Positions 52,949 through 61,079 of a DNA stretch of 64,000 nt are shown here, piece after piece. Every line of letters starts with the position of its first letter. Within the stretch, counting starts at the first letter, position 1. Below the pieces are notes generated by a model. The model was not told where the DNA came from and ran no database searches. It worked only from the letters and a program-made list of their open reading frames with translations. The position numbers were made by a program, and so were the translations under genes. Source of the stretch: Mesorhizobium sp. L-2-11 (GTDB lineage Bacteria > Pseudomonadota > Alphaproteobacteria > Rhizobiales > Rhizobiaceae); assembly GCF_016756595.1 (NCBI RefSeq), contig NZ_AP023257.1, forward strand, positions 1,814,001 through 1,878,000. The letters run 5' to 3'.

Positions 52949-54127
52949 TCAGACCGGCACCTTCGCCTTCAGGCTTGCGGCGGCCATCGCATAGCCGCCG
53001 GCGGCGCCATCGATGAAATGAACGTGATCGCGCTGCAGCGGCGAGGCGACGAGGCATGTCATCAAGGCCGATTTCTGGCGGTGCAGGCCATAATTGCAGA
53101 TGCCCGCCTCTTCCGCCTGTTTCAACCGGTTCTCGATCCGTTGCGACACATCCGCGTCAACGTCGATAGTCATCTTCAAGCCGTCGTCGAACTTCCGGAA
53201 ATCCGAATTGCTGGCCACGTCGCGTTTGTAGATCTTTGGATCGAAGCTGCCGATCGTCCAGCCATATCTATCGGTGACAGCCGTAAGCGTCAGCTGGAAC
53301 AATATCCACAGCTTCGACAGCCACCGCCATCCTGCCGGCGCCATGGCCCGCGCCTCGATATCGAGGCCGGCGGGCGAAAAACTGTAGGCCGGACCGTTCA
53401 CCGGCAAAGGGTGGCCATCGCGTTCCTGCCCCCCGGCAAGGGCGATGATGTCGGAAACCAGAAACTGAAAGCCGCGCAAGTCGCGAGACGCCCCCGGGAT
53501 GGCGATGATCGAGACGATTTCACCATGCCGGGCGTCGATCGGATTCCAGCGGCAGGAGAGGCCGGTCAGATTTGGCCGTGTGCCGGCTGGCGCAGGATCG
53601 ATGCGGTAGCGCCCCGCTTTCATCTCGGCTTCCGCCCAACTGCCGCCACCGCCGGCGAACATGGCATAGAACACCGCGTCGGAGGCCCGGAACCTCGCCA
53701 CGCGAACGTCGAGGCCTTGCGCTCTTATATCCTTTATTGGAACGATTGCGGCACGCAAGGTCAGGTCGAGTTCGTCCGCCACCCATCTCTGGACAGCCGC
53801 CAGCGCGTTGCGGGTGATCTCCAGCGCCGAGCTGGGAAACGCCACGAGCGCGCCGTCGCCGCCGAAGACAAAGGGAAGATCTTGCCGACCCAGCGCGTTG
53901 AGCAGCGCCGAGATGACGCTGGCGCCGGCCATATTGACGGTCTTATAGCGCCCAGCCTCGATCGCCTTGGTCGAGCCGACGATGTCGGCGGTGGCCAGCG
54001 CCCAGCCATCCGGGAGAGGCCGATAGTTATCGAGATCGGCAACGCTTTCGAACTTTGCGAAGACCGGCAAAGAAGCGACAAACGGATCGGACTCGGCAGC
54101 TGTTTCCATGAGCATCAGATAGCACAT
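52949..54127 (-). CDS. DUF3095 protein, distant class III cyclase-like
   Basis: 392 residues matching the DUF3095 family. Two motifs resemble the metal-binding strands of class III cyclases: GWALATADIVGSTKAIEAGR (Asp48) and LPFVFGGDGALVAFPSSALE (Asp91), each in the same relative order and spacing as in true cyclases. The rest (TIGSFDPKIYKRDVASNSDF, ICNYGLHRQKSALMTC) is family-specific and has no cyclase substrate motif that I recognise. It may be an active or vestigial cyclase. Start at 54127 gives MCYLMLMETAAESD; ATG 54115 and 54109 are also possible, and none has a clear ribosome site. It is divergent from the glycosyltransferase gene at 54202 across 74 bp. Its place beside cNMP-binding and MBL genes suggests cyclic-nucleotide signalling (inference). 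Confidence 0.85.
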   Translation of the reverse strand: MCYLMLMETAAESDPFVASLPVFAKFESVADLDNYRPLPDGWALATADIVGSTKAIEAGRYKTVNMAGASVISALLNALGRQDLPFVFGGDGALVAFPSSALEITRNALAAVQRWVADELDLTLRAAIVPIKDIRAQGLDVRVARFRASDAVFYAMFAGGGGSWAEAEMKAGRYRIDPAPAGTRPNLTGLSCRWNPIDARHGEIVSIIAIPGASRDLRGFQFLVSDIIALAGGQERDGHPLPVNGPAYSFSPAGLDIEARAMAPAGWRWLSKLWILFQLTLTAVTDRYGWTIGSFDPKIYKRDVASNSDFRKFDDGLKMTIDVDADVSQRIENRLKQAEEAGICNYGLHRQKSALMTCLVASPLQRDHVHFIDGAAGGYAMAAASLKAKVPV

Positions 54128-54201
54128 TTCACTGCTTGAAGGTGGAGTCGATCATGCTTCGAAATTGACTTGCGCAGGCTTTCCGATGATAGGATTCGGC
54201 G

Positions 54202-55290
54202 ATGCGAATTGCCTTCTACGCGCCGCTGAAGTCGCCCAATCATCCCGTTGCCTCCGGCGACCGCCAGATGGGACGGACGCTGCTCAAGGCGCTGGAGCAT
54301 GGAGGGCATAGCGTCGAACTTGCATCCGAATTGCGCTTCTATCTACGCGAACCGGAGTCGAAAAGTTTCGATGCGCTCAAGATCGAGGCCCGAGAGGAAG
54401 CCGCGCGGCTGACAAAGCTTTGGGATCGTGACGGCAAGCCCGACCTCTGGTTCTGCTATCATCCCTATTACAAGGCGCCCGACCTGATCGGACCCGAGTT
54501 GGCGTCGGCCTTTGCTATCCCCTATGTGACGGCAGAAGCCTCCTATTCGAGGCGGCGCGACGCCGGTTTGTGGGCCGACACGCAAGCGTTGGTGGCGCGA
54601 GCCGTCGAACAGGCAGCGCTGAACATCTGCTTCACGCAAAGGGATCGTCAGGGACTGACAGATGCGATTCCGGACGCCGCTCTCGGTCTGCTTTCGCCCT
54701 TCATCGACACATCGGTATTCCGGGAAATGCCGGCACGGGGTTGTCCGACGCGCCTCGTTACCGTCGCCATGATGCGCCCGGGCGACAAAGTCGAAAGCTA
54801 TCGCATGCTGGCGCAGGCGCTCGGTCCGATCGGCCACCTGCCTTGGAGCTTGTCGATCGTCGGGGATGGGCCTGCCCGTGACGAGGTCAAAGCGCAATTC
54901 GCCGGCTTGCCCGCCGACCGTATCGAATGGCTTGGCGCGATTGAGCCAGCCGCCGTGCCGGATGTCCTCTACAGTGGGGGAATTTACGTCTGGCCGGGTT
55001 ACGGCGAGGCCTATGGCATTGCCTATCTTGAAGCACAGGCCGCCGGCCTCCCGGTGGTGGCTCAGGACATCGCCGGCGTGCCGGAGGTCGTGCGGGATGG
55101 CCAGACCGGATTTCTCACCCCGCCTGGCGATGTGGCGGCGTTCGCTTCTGCCATTGAAAGGCTTCTCATCCGTAACGACGAAAGAACCATCATGGCCGCG
55201 GAAGCCAGACGTTTCATCCTCGAAGAACGTTCCCTCGGTGCTGCAGTGGCGCGTCTGGCAGAACTTCTTGCGAAGATCCCGGTTTCATGA
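54202..55290 (+). CDS. Family 4-like glycosyltransferase
   Basis: 362 residues of GT-B fold. The N-terminal half starts MRIAFYAPLKSPNHPVASGD with a glycine-poor sugar-acceptor region; the C-terminal half has the nucleotide-sugar-binding block (VGDGPARDEVKAQFAGLPAD, YVWPGYGEAYGIAYLEAQAA, GLPVVAQDIAGVPEVVRDGQ) typical of family 1/4 glycosyltransferases. It transfers a sugar from a nucleotide donor to a glycan or lipid acceptor in the cytoplasm. Its stop overlaps the start of the deacetylase gene by four bases (ATGA), so the two are coupled and likely act on the same polymer. Acceptor unknown. The GEAYG in place of the common EGFG motif is normal variation. Confidence 0.88.
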   Translation: MRIAFYAPLKSPNHPVASGDRQMGRTLLKALEHGGHSVELASELRFYLREPESKSFDALKIEAREEAARLTKLWDRDGKPDLWFCYHPYYKAPDLIGPELASAFAIPYVTAEASYSRRRDAGLWADTQALVARAVEQAALNICFTQRDRQGLTDAIPDAALGLLSPFIDTSVFREMPARGCPTRLVTVAMMRPGDKVESYRMLAQALGPIGHLPWSLSIVGDGPARDEVKAQFAGLPADRIEWLGAIEPAAVPDVLYSGGIYVWPGYGEAYGIAYLEAQAAGLPVVAQDIAGVPEVVRDGQTGFLTPPGDVAAFASAIERLLIRNDERTIMAAEARRFILEERSLGAAVARLAELLAKIPVS

Positions 55291-56051
55291 CGTCCGATCC
55301 GATCTGGCAGCCCTTGGTGGAAGAACTGGCGTGCCGGCAACGGGCGGACCGTAAGGCACAGTTTTGGCTGCGTGACGATGACGCCGTGGATCCGACGCCT
55401 GCGCTTGATCGGCTCCTCGACCTCACCGGTGAATTCGCGGTTCCGGTCACTCTGGCCGTCATTCCGGCCCTGACTGATGAGAAGCTTGTCGCCCGGCTTG
55501 ACGAGGCGCCGCATGCCACGGTCGCCATCCATGGCTGGGCGCACCGAAATCATGCGCCCGAGGACCAGAAAAAGCAGGAGCTCGGCGCGCATCGACCACG
55601 CGAGGCGGTGCTCGATGACTTGGCTCGCGGGCTGTCGCACGTAACCCGCCTGCACGGCGCACGTGCCGTTCCGATGCTGGTGCCACCCTGGAACAGGATC
55701 GACGCCGGCTTGGTATCCGACCTTGAATCGATAGGATTTGCGGCATTGTCGGTCTATGGGCCGCCGAAGCCGGCTCCATTGGCGATCATCAACAGCAATG
55801 TCGACATCATGGATTGGCACGGCACGCGCGGCTGCCGCGATCACGGCCTATTGGTTCAGGCTATCATCGCGCAATTGCACGGCGGCGAACCGGTCGGCCT
55901 GCTCACCCATCATCTCGTACATGATGAATCGGCCTGGCTTTTCCTCGAACGGCTGTTCACAGTCACCGCACAGACTGAAGCCTGCGCATGGCTTCCGATC
56001 AGGACATTGATCGGGCGCAGCGCCGGTAGAGCAATTCCAGGAAAAGTGTGA
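55287..56051 (+). CDS. Polysaccharide deacetylase-like protein
   Basis: 254 residues of the polysaccharide deacetylase (CE4) superfamily, divergent form. The acidic metal motif appears as FWLRDDDAVDPTPALDRLLD, and HGWAHRNHAPEDQKKQELGA supplies the HxxxH-like histidines. PPWNRIDAGLVSDLESIGF and THHLVHDESAWLFLERLF are family-like blocks. It likely removes acetyl groups from a glycan, working with the glycosyltransferase that overlaps its start. There is no signal peptide, so it would act before export. Its last residues (RAIPGKV) and stop lie inside the first copy of a palindromic repeat, so the natural C-terminus may have been replaced by repeat sequence. Confidence 0.85.
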   Translation: MTSDPIWQPLVEELACRQRADRKAQFWLRDDDAVDPTPALDRLLDLTGEFAVPVTLAVIPALTDEKLVARLDEAPHATVAIHGWAHRNHAPEDQKKQELGAHRPREAVLDDLARGLSHVTRLHGARAVPMLVPPWNRIDAGLVSDLESIGFAALSVYGPPKPAPLAIINSNVDIMDWHGTRGCRDHGLLVQAIIAQLHGGEPVGLLTHHLVHDESAWLFLERLFTVTAQTEACAWLPIRTLIGRSAGRAIPGKV

Positions 56052-56148
56052 ACGGTTTTCCGTCCGGAATTGCGTCAACACAAAGAGAGAGCAATTCCAG
56101 GAAAAGTGTGAACGGTTTTCCGTCCGGAATTGCGTTAACACAAAGAGA
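56029..56148. repeat. Two tandem 60-bp copies of a palindromic intergenic repeat
   Basis: Copies at 56029-56088 and 56089-56148 differ only at one base (GCGTCAACA versus GCGTTAACA). Each contains nested inverted repeats: GCAATTCC pairing with GGAATTGC and GGAAAA with TTTTCC, giving a long hairpin. The first carries the stop of the deacetylase gene. Sitting between convergent genes they could end transcription from both sides. I associate this sequence with dispersed repeats in Mesorhizobium and relatives. Confidence 0.88.
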
Positions 56149-56162
56149 TGGAGGAAAATAGC

Positions 56163-57017
56163 TCAGCGCTTTTTGTGCAATGAGCCCGGAAATTTGAGCG
56201 TCTGGCCATCCCGAGCGGCAAAAGCGCCGGCAAACCTGTCTTTGGCCAGTTGCTCGATCTCGTCCAGTTCCTCGTCGGTGCGTGTCGGATCGTGGTGAAA
56301 CAGCGCAAGGCCTCGTGCACCGGCCGCCTCACAGAGCTTGACGCCCTGTTGCCACGTCGAGTGACCGTTACCGCGGCGGCGTTCCATTTCCTGCTCGGTG
56401 TAGGTGCAATCGTAAATGACGAGGTCGGCATCTTCGATCAGGCCGAGCACCGCCTGATCGAGTTTGTCCGGCTCGTGCTCAGTGTCTGTGATCACCGCCA
56501 CGACCCGGCCGCCCCATTCGACCCGGTAGCCTATGCAGCCGCCCGGATGGATAAGACTGCCGGTTCGGACCACCACCCCTTCGCGCGGGCGAAGCACGTC
56601 TCCGGATACGAAATCGCGGCAGTCGAGCCTTGCCTTGCAGATATCCAGTTTCACCGGAAACCACGGCGGCCGCATGAACTCATCGACCATCTGCCGGGTC
56701 GTCATGCGTCCTGCAAGATGCCCGGACCAAAGCTGAAGCTTGACGCTCCGGTCATAGATCGGCGCAAAAAACGGCAACCCGATGATGTGATCGTAATGGC
56801 AATGGGTGAAAAACAGGTCGAAATTGGTCACGCCCGACGCTCGAAGCGCCCCGCCAGCAGCCCGTAGGCCGGAGCCCGCGTCGAATAGAAGCGTATGCTT
56901 GCCGCATCGCATCTCAATACAGCTCGTGTTGCCGCCATAGCGAGAGAATTCTGGCCCCGATACCGGAATGCTGCCGCGCACGCCCCAAAACCTGACCTGG
57001 AAAACGTCATAGTCCAT
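56163..57017 (-). CDS. MBL-fold metallo-hydrolase
   Basis: 284 residues of metallo-beta-lactamase fold: VRFWGVRGSIPVSGPEFSRY and GGNTSCIEMRCGKHTLLFDA open the fold, and the metal motif is FFTHCHYDHIIGLPF (HxHxDH). Later metal ligands lie in VAVITDTEHEPD and GLALFHHDPTRTDEELDEIE. This opening is shared with phosphodiesterase or PhnP-like and cyclic-nucleotide phosphodiesterase-like MBL proteins. It could hydrolyse a cyclic or linear phosphodiester; the substrate is not proven. ATG 57017 is chosen over an extended frame. It follows (in transcription) the cNMP-binding gene at 57145 with a 127-bp gap, and could share a transcript. Confidence 0.88.
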   Translation of the reverse strand: MDYDVFQVRFWGVRGSIPVSGPEFSRYGGNTSCIEMRCGKHTLLFDAGSGLRAAGGALRASGVTNFDLFFTHCHYDHIIGLPFFAPIYDRSVKLQLWSGHLAGRMTTRQMVDEFMRPPWFPVKLDICKARLDCRDFVSGDVLRPREGVVVRTGSLIHPGGCIGYRVEWGGRVVAVITDTEHEPDKLDQAVLGLIEDADLVIYDCTYTEQEMERRRGNGHSTWQQGVKLCEAAGARGLALFHHDPTRTDEELDEIEQLAKDRFAGAFAARDGQTLKFPGSLHKKR

Positions 57018-57144
57018 GCTACCCCTTCCCAGTCCCCGTCGCCCATCGTAGCCAAACAACTGCTGCTAGGCGAGACAGGTTTTCTCCGGGTGACCTTCTC
57101 AGCAAGAGGCCAGTGCCGTCGCGACGGCGAGGATCGAGCTCACG

Positions 57145-57600
57145 TCATCCGTTCTTGGCGCTTCGTGCGTCGATCAGATCCGCGGTCGTATGGCTTAGGC
57201 GATCGGCAAGAACCCGCAATATCTCGATAGTCATTTCCGGGAACTCCCTCATAAGCCGCAGGAAATGATCCTTGCGGATCCTCAAGGCTTCCAGCGGACT
57301 TGCCGCCCTGACGGTGGCGGTGCGGGAGCTGTTGCACAATATGGCGATCTCGCCAACAATCGAATTTGGCTCCAGTTCGGCAACTTTTATCGGTCCGCTG
57401 TCGGAATCGACCAGGATATCCGCCCTGCCTGAAAGGATGACATAGGCGGCGTCTCCCTCGTCGCCCTGCCGGAAAAGGATCTGACCGGCGCTGTAGCTCA
57501 CACGATCGGATGTGAACGCAAGCAGCTTGAGCTTTGTCGGCTCGATGGCAGAGAACAAGGGAACGCGTTGCAGCATTGCAACTTCATCCTTGAGCAGCAT
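57145..57600 (-). CDS. Cyclic-nucleotide-binding (Crp-type sensor) protein without DNA-binding domain
   Basis: 151 residues covering a single cNMP-binding domain. The phosphate-binding cassette is PNSIVGEIAILCNSSRTATV, with the conserved Gly-Glu and Arg (GEIA...RTATV) that hold the cyclic phosphate; ILFRQGDEGDAAYVILSGRA precedes it. No helix-turn-helix follows, only a helical tail (RLMREFPEMTIEILRVLADR). It should therefore sense cNMP and pass the signal by protein contact. ATG 57600 is the better start than the longer frame to 57759. It is placed between the degenerate ABC exporter gene (stop 57904, upstream) and the MBL gene. It is the only cNMP-binding protein in the window. Confidence 0.9.
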   Translation of the reverse strand: MLLKDEVAMLQRVPLFSAIEPTKLKLLAFTSDRVSYSAGQILFRQGDEGDAAYVILSGRADILVDSDSGPIKVAELEPNSIVGEIAILCNSSRTATVRAASPLEALRIRKDHFLRLMREFPEMTIEILRVLADRLSHTTADLIDARSAKNG

Positions 57601-57903
57601 TGTCGCAAACCCTCCCAAAATTCGCGTTTCCCAGACTAGAGCAACGGACGCCCAGATGGAATGAATTCTGTTTCCGGGATGGCGAGACGAACCGCGCGAA
57701 AGGTGGCGAGCCCGATGTCGTGCGATCGGGCGATGCCGCCTGGAAATGGCGTCCGCCAACCGGAAACCCGAAGAGCCGGGTGAATTTTCGGCAAACCCTT
57801 CTGGGTTTCGGCGGGGATGTGGCCTCGCTACGCCCCTCGCCGAACCCCATGACCTTGCCGTGAATTCCCACCGGCAGAACGATCCATCTGAATGTCCGTT
57901 GCT
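57601..57903. other. 303-bp gap before the cyclic-nucleotide-binding gene
   Basis: No gene is supported. It holds a short hairpin GCCCGAT/ATCGGGC (57710-57731) without a T tract and the presumed promoter region of the cNMP-binding gene. A plus-strand open frame here has no family match or ribosome site. Confidence 0.6.
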
Positions 57904-60618
57904 CTATGACGCCAGTTCCTTGAATATACCGTTCCCTGCCAAAAGTGTCTCGGGTGTTCCGTCTTCCACCAATTTACCCGAGTCGAAAACGATAACGCGA
58001 TCGAACATCATCGCCATCGCCGGATTCGTCACGACCCACACAATTGCCGGCGAATGCCCGTCGCGCCTGGCTTCCTCGAGCACGTTCCGCAGCACCTTGT
58101 CCTGCATGCGCTGGTCGAGCGCCGACAGCGGCCGGTTGAGAATGAGAAAATCAGGACGCTTGAGCAGGGCCCGGGCAACATCGAGCTTCTGTCGCTGTCC
58201 ACTGGTCAGCCGCCTGCCGCCGGAGCCGACGTTGAAGTCCAGGCCGACATCCAGAAGTTCGGCATAAAGCCCCAGTTCGTCAAGAATGTCATAGACGATC
58301 GAGCGTATGCGGTCCGGCGCGTCGGGATGGTTGTTGCCCACACGCCCGAACAGGACATTATCCATGACGGAGGCCGCGGCAATGTATTTGGCAGGATCAT
58401 ACCGTTCGATCGCATTTTGCAGCTCGGGCGGCAGGTTTTCATAGAACCGGTTGCGTGCAGCGACGATCTTGCTCATCAGCTCGTCGCTTAGCAGGCCGAA
58501 GCGGTGCCGGGGCTCGATATAGGCAAAGCTCAAGGTGACGATCATGGCGCGGTCGTTCTCCGAAACCGCCTCGTGGGGACGGTTCTTGAGCCGTTGCAGC
58601 AAGGTTTCGTAGGTGGGTATCTCCTCGGCGCTCATGAAGGTGAGCTGCTGGAAGAACTGGTGATCGGGCGGCAGGTCGGCAAACAGCTCGATCGCCTGTT
58701 CGGCGATCTCCATGCCCATTTCATAGAGCGTGCGGTCGAGGCCGGCTTGCCTTAGCACAGAAGCAAAATAGGGATTGGACGCTAGCGCCCTGTCGGCCAG
58801 TTCGGGGCCGGCGGCAGCGCCGAAGAGCAGGTTTTGGCCGATCGTTGCTTCCTTGTTATAGGCGCCCGGTTCGAAAGGAACCACCAGTTCGCTCAGCCCT
58901 TCGTGTTCCAGCCGGGTTCGCAGCGCCGCACGCAGTTCGACGATCCGCCTGGCAAGCTCCGTGTGACGCGTGAGGTCGGCCGAAGAGCGCAAGCCAAGAT
59001 CCAGAATGTCGCGCGATAGGACAACCGCGTCGAGCACCCGGCGTACGGCTTCAAAGAGGTCGTGCGGTCCGGTAGCGCCGGCGGAAGCATAATTGATCCA
59101 GTCGCTGTGAATATCAAAATCCGGATTGCCCGACCGGCGCGCCTCGTTGATGTTCCAGCGGTGCCGGTCTGCCGCAGCACCGTCATAAGGCACCGATGTC
59201 AGCGGCGCATGCTTCAACCCGTAGAGCAGGTTATCGCGGAGGCTTGCCTGGAACAGGAAAGCATCCGACGAGGCATAGGACATGCGCCGGCCGGTCACTG
59301 ATTCGGGGAGTTCAAGCAGGTCGTCGGCGCCCAAGGCGATCCTTCCGCTGGCCGGCCAGTTCAGCCGCGCGAAGGCTTCCGCAAGCGCCTCAGCTCCACC
59401 TGTTGCGGTACTGACCAGCGCCACCGTCTCACCCGGCTTGATCTGGAGGGAGATACGGTCGAGGAGCATTGCACCGCCATCGTCTGCTATGGACAGACTG
59501 ATCGCCGACAGGGGTTTGGTCATCGGATCGGGATCGTCGATCGTCAATGCCCCTATTCTCGGCGCAATGAGACTCTCGGCGGTGAACTGTTCAACGACCT
59601 GTTGATATTTGACCTGGATATCCTGCCGCGCCTGATCCCAGTCGATCAGTTCTTTCATCGGTCCGGGCAGGTCCTTGTAGGCGCCGATCACGGCCACGAG
59701 CTGACCGACGTCCAGCCGCCCCTGGATGACCAGATAGCCGCCGATCATGTAGAACAGAAAGGGCGTGACCTGCGCGAGAAAATTGTTGAGGAACTTCACC
59801 ATGAATTTCCATTGGTAAAGGTCGAAGCGGATCTTAAAGATGAGCCCGAGCCGGGCAGCTATGTCGGCGCGCTCGTAGTTTGATGTGTCGTGGACGTGAA
59901 CCGCGCCGATGCCGTCGACGATTTCGCCAACCCGGCCCGAAAGCGCGCGCGCCGTCAACTGCCGTTCGCGCCCGAGCACGATCAGTCGTCGCCGCATTCG
60001 CGGGATGAGCGCGATCTGGATCACCACGATCACGGCAGCTATCATTCCGAGCCAGAAGTTCTGGACCACGATGAACAGCATGGCCGTCAGCGCCTGGCCG
60101 CCGAGCAGCACCGGCTGCACGAAGGCATCGCCGATGAAGCCGCCAAGCGGCTCCACCTCGTCCTTCACCATTGTCGCCACTTCGGCGGATTTCACACGCT
60201 TGAAGTAAAACGGCGGAAACCGCAGCACACGATCGACCAGATCGAAGCGGATGCGCCGCAGCATGCGTTCGCCGAGGCGGCCCTTGTAGGTGTTGATGTA
60301 GAGTTTGAACAGGCCGTTGATGACGACTAGCAAGAGGAACACAAGGCTCAGGGCAAACAGCGTCGCCTTGCGGTCGAGCTGAAAACCGGAGAACAACTGG
60401 ACCTCTCCGATGAACGGCAGGTTATAGTGTAGCCGCATGAATGGCTGGGTCGCGCCCGGTTGCTCGAAGCCGCTACCTTGGATCGGGCCGTTGACGATCA
60501 GCTTCGGCAGGTCGAAGGACATGAAATACGGGATCATCGAAAGCACGACGATCATCAATATCCAGAGCTGCTGCTTCTTGGTGTGCGTCCAGATATAGCG
60601 GGCTATGCTGGGTTCCAT
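57904..60618 (-). CDS. ABC exporter-like protein with degenerate and interrupted nucleotide-binding domain
   Basis: 904 residues. Residues ~15-330 are an ABC exporter membrane domain with about six spans (ILMIVVLSMIPYFMSF, LFALSLVFLLLVVINGLFKL, FKVKSAEVATMVKD-like coupling region). The nucleotide-binding domain starts at ~365 but has a degenerate Walker A (ALVSTATGGAEALAEAF, no GxxGxGK), then after FLFQASLRDNLLYGLKH carries an insertion of roughly 280 residues before a signature-like LTSGQRQKLDVARALLKRPD (~804). Walker B ends LILNRPLSALD, so both the Asp and the catalytic Glu are replaced, and the H-loop His is Asn (VVTNPAMA). Canonical ATP hydrolysis is unlikely. It may be a regulatory or ATP-sensing membrane protein. 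ATG 60618 is the likely start. A small gene precedes it by 17 bp. Confidence 0.85.
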   Translation of the reverse strand: MEPSIARYIWTHTKKQQLWILMIVVLSMIPYFMSFDLPKLIVNGPIQGSGFEQPGATQPFMRLHYNLPFIGEVQLFSGFQLDRKATLFALSLVFLLLVVINGLFKLYINTYKGRLGERMLRRIRFDLVDRVLRFPPFYFKRVKSAEVATMVKDEVEPLGGFIGDAFVQPVLLGGQALTAMLFIVVQNFWLGMIAAVIVVIQIALIPRMRRRLIVLGRERQLTARALSGRVGEIVDGIGAVHVHDTSNYERADIAARLGLIFKIRFDLYQWKFMVKFLNNFLAQVTPFLFYMIGGYLVIQGRLDVGQLVAVIGAYKDLPGPMKELIDWDQARQDIQVKYQQVVEQFTAESLIAPRIGALTIDDPDPMTKPLSAISLSIADDGGAMLLDRISLQIKPGETVALVSTATGGAEALAEAFARLNWPASGRIALGADDLLELPESVTGRRMSYASSDAFLFQASLRDNLLYGLKHAPLTSVPYDGAAADRHRWNINEARRSGNPDFDIHSDWINYASAGATGPHDLFEAVRRVLDAVVLSRDILDLGLRSSADLTRHTELARRIVELRAALRTRLEHEGLSELVVPFEPGAYNKEATIGQNLLFGAAAGPELADRALASNPYFASVLRQAGLDRTLYEMGMEIAEQAIELFADLPPDHQFFQQLTFMSAEEIPTYETLLQRLKNRPHEAVSENDRAMIVTLSFAYIEPRHRFGLLSDELMSKIVAARNRFYENLPPELQNAIERYDPAKYIAAASVMDNVLFGRVGNNHPDAPDRIRSIVYDILDELGLYAELLDVGLDFNVGSGGRRLTSGQRQKLDVARALLKRPDFLILNRPLSALDQRMQDKVLRNVLEEARRDGHSPAIVWVVTNPAMAMMFDRVIVFDSGKLVEDGTPETLLAGNGIFKELAS

Positions 60619-60635
60619 ATGCGGCTGTGGACCCT

Positions 60636-61001
60636 TCAGTTGGAAGGATGCAGGATGTAAAAGCACCTGCTGGCGAATGGCGTATCGGCAATTTCTTCGT
60701 CGCCAACGACAAGCTCGAAACTGCAGCGCACGGGAATTGTCCTGCGCTCAACGATGGAAAGAACCTGCGAGGCGGCGCGATCCAGTTCCGGCGCATGATC
60801 GATGACAATGTCATGGGCATTGTTGATCAGCGAAGAAAGCAGCTGGCCAAACGGTTCGCGGCTTCCGTAGGGTTTTGGCGAATAGAAGAGCAGCACGCGG
60901 CCCGAGCTGCGCGGCTGGTGCTGGTGGATTGACGCCGATGGTCCGGACAGATGCAACAGGCTCTCTCCGGCACCGGGCAATGGCGAAGCGGCTTGCAGCA
61001 T
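60636..61001 (-). CDS. Small hypothetical protein upstream of the degenerate ABC gene
   Basis: About 121 residues from ATG 61001 (MLQAASPLPGAGESLLHLSG) or slightly earlier GTG. The first ~30 are low-complexity; the rest (RVLLFYSPKPYGSREPFGQL, SLINNAHDIVIDHAPELDRA, VVGDEEIADTPFASRCFYIL) has alternating hydrophobic and charged residues as in a small globular protein. It ends 17 bp before the ABC gene, as expected for a cotranscribed partner. No family recognised and the ribosome site is poor, so it may be non-coding; the composition favours a real gene. Confidence 0.5.
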   Translation of the reverse strand: MLQAASPLPGAGESLLHLSGPSASIHQHQPRSSGRVLLFYSPKPYGSREPFGQLLSSLINNAHDIVIDHAPELDRAASQVLSIVERRTIPVRCSFELVVGDEEIADTPFASRCFYILHPSN

Positions 61002-61079
61002 AATCACGTCCGCGAATCAACAGCCTTCCGGGGGCAAGATTGCGTTGTGTCGCCCGAAATCCCAACATACAAGACGAAT

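Noticed and set aside
57600..57863. 87-residue plus-strand frame in the gap before the cNMP-binding gene
   Set aside because: No start signal or family likeness; it probably reflects GC-rich sequence.
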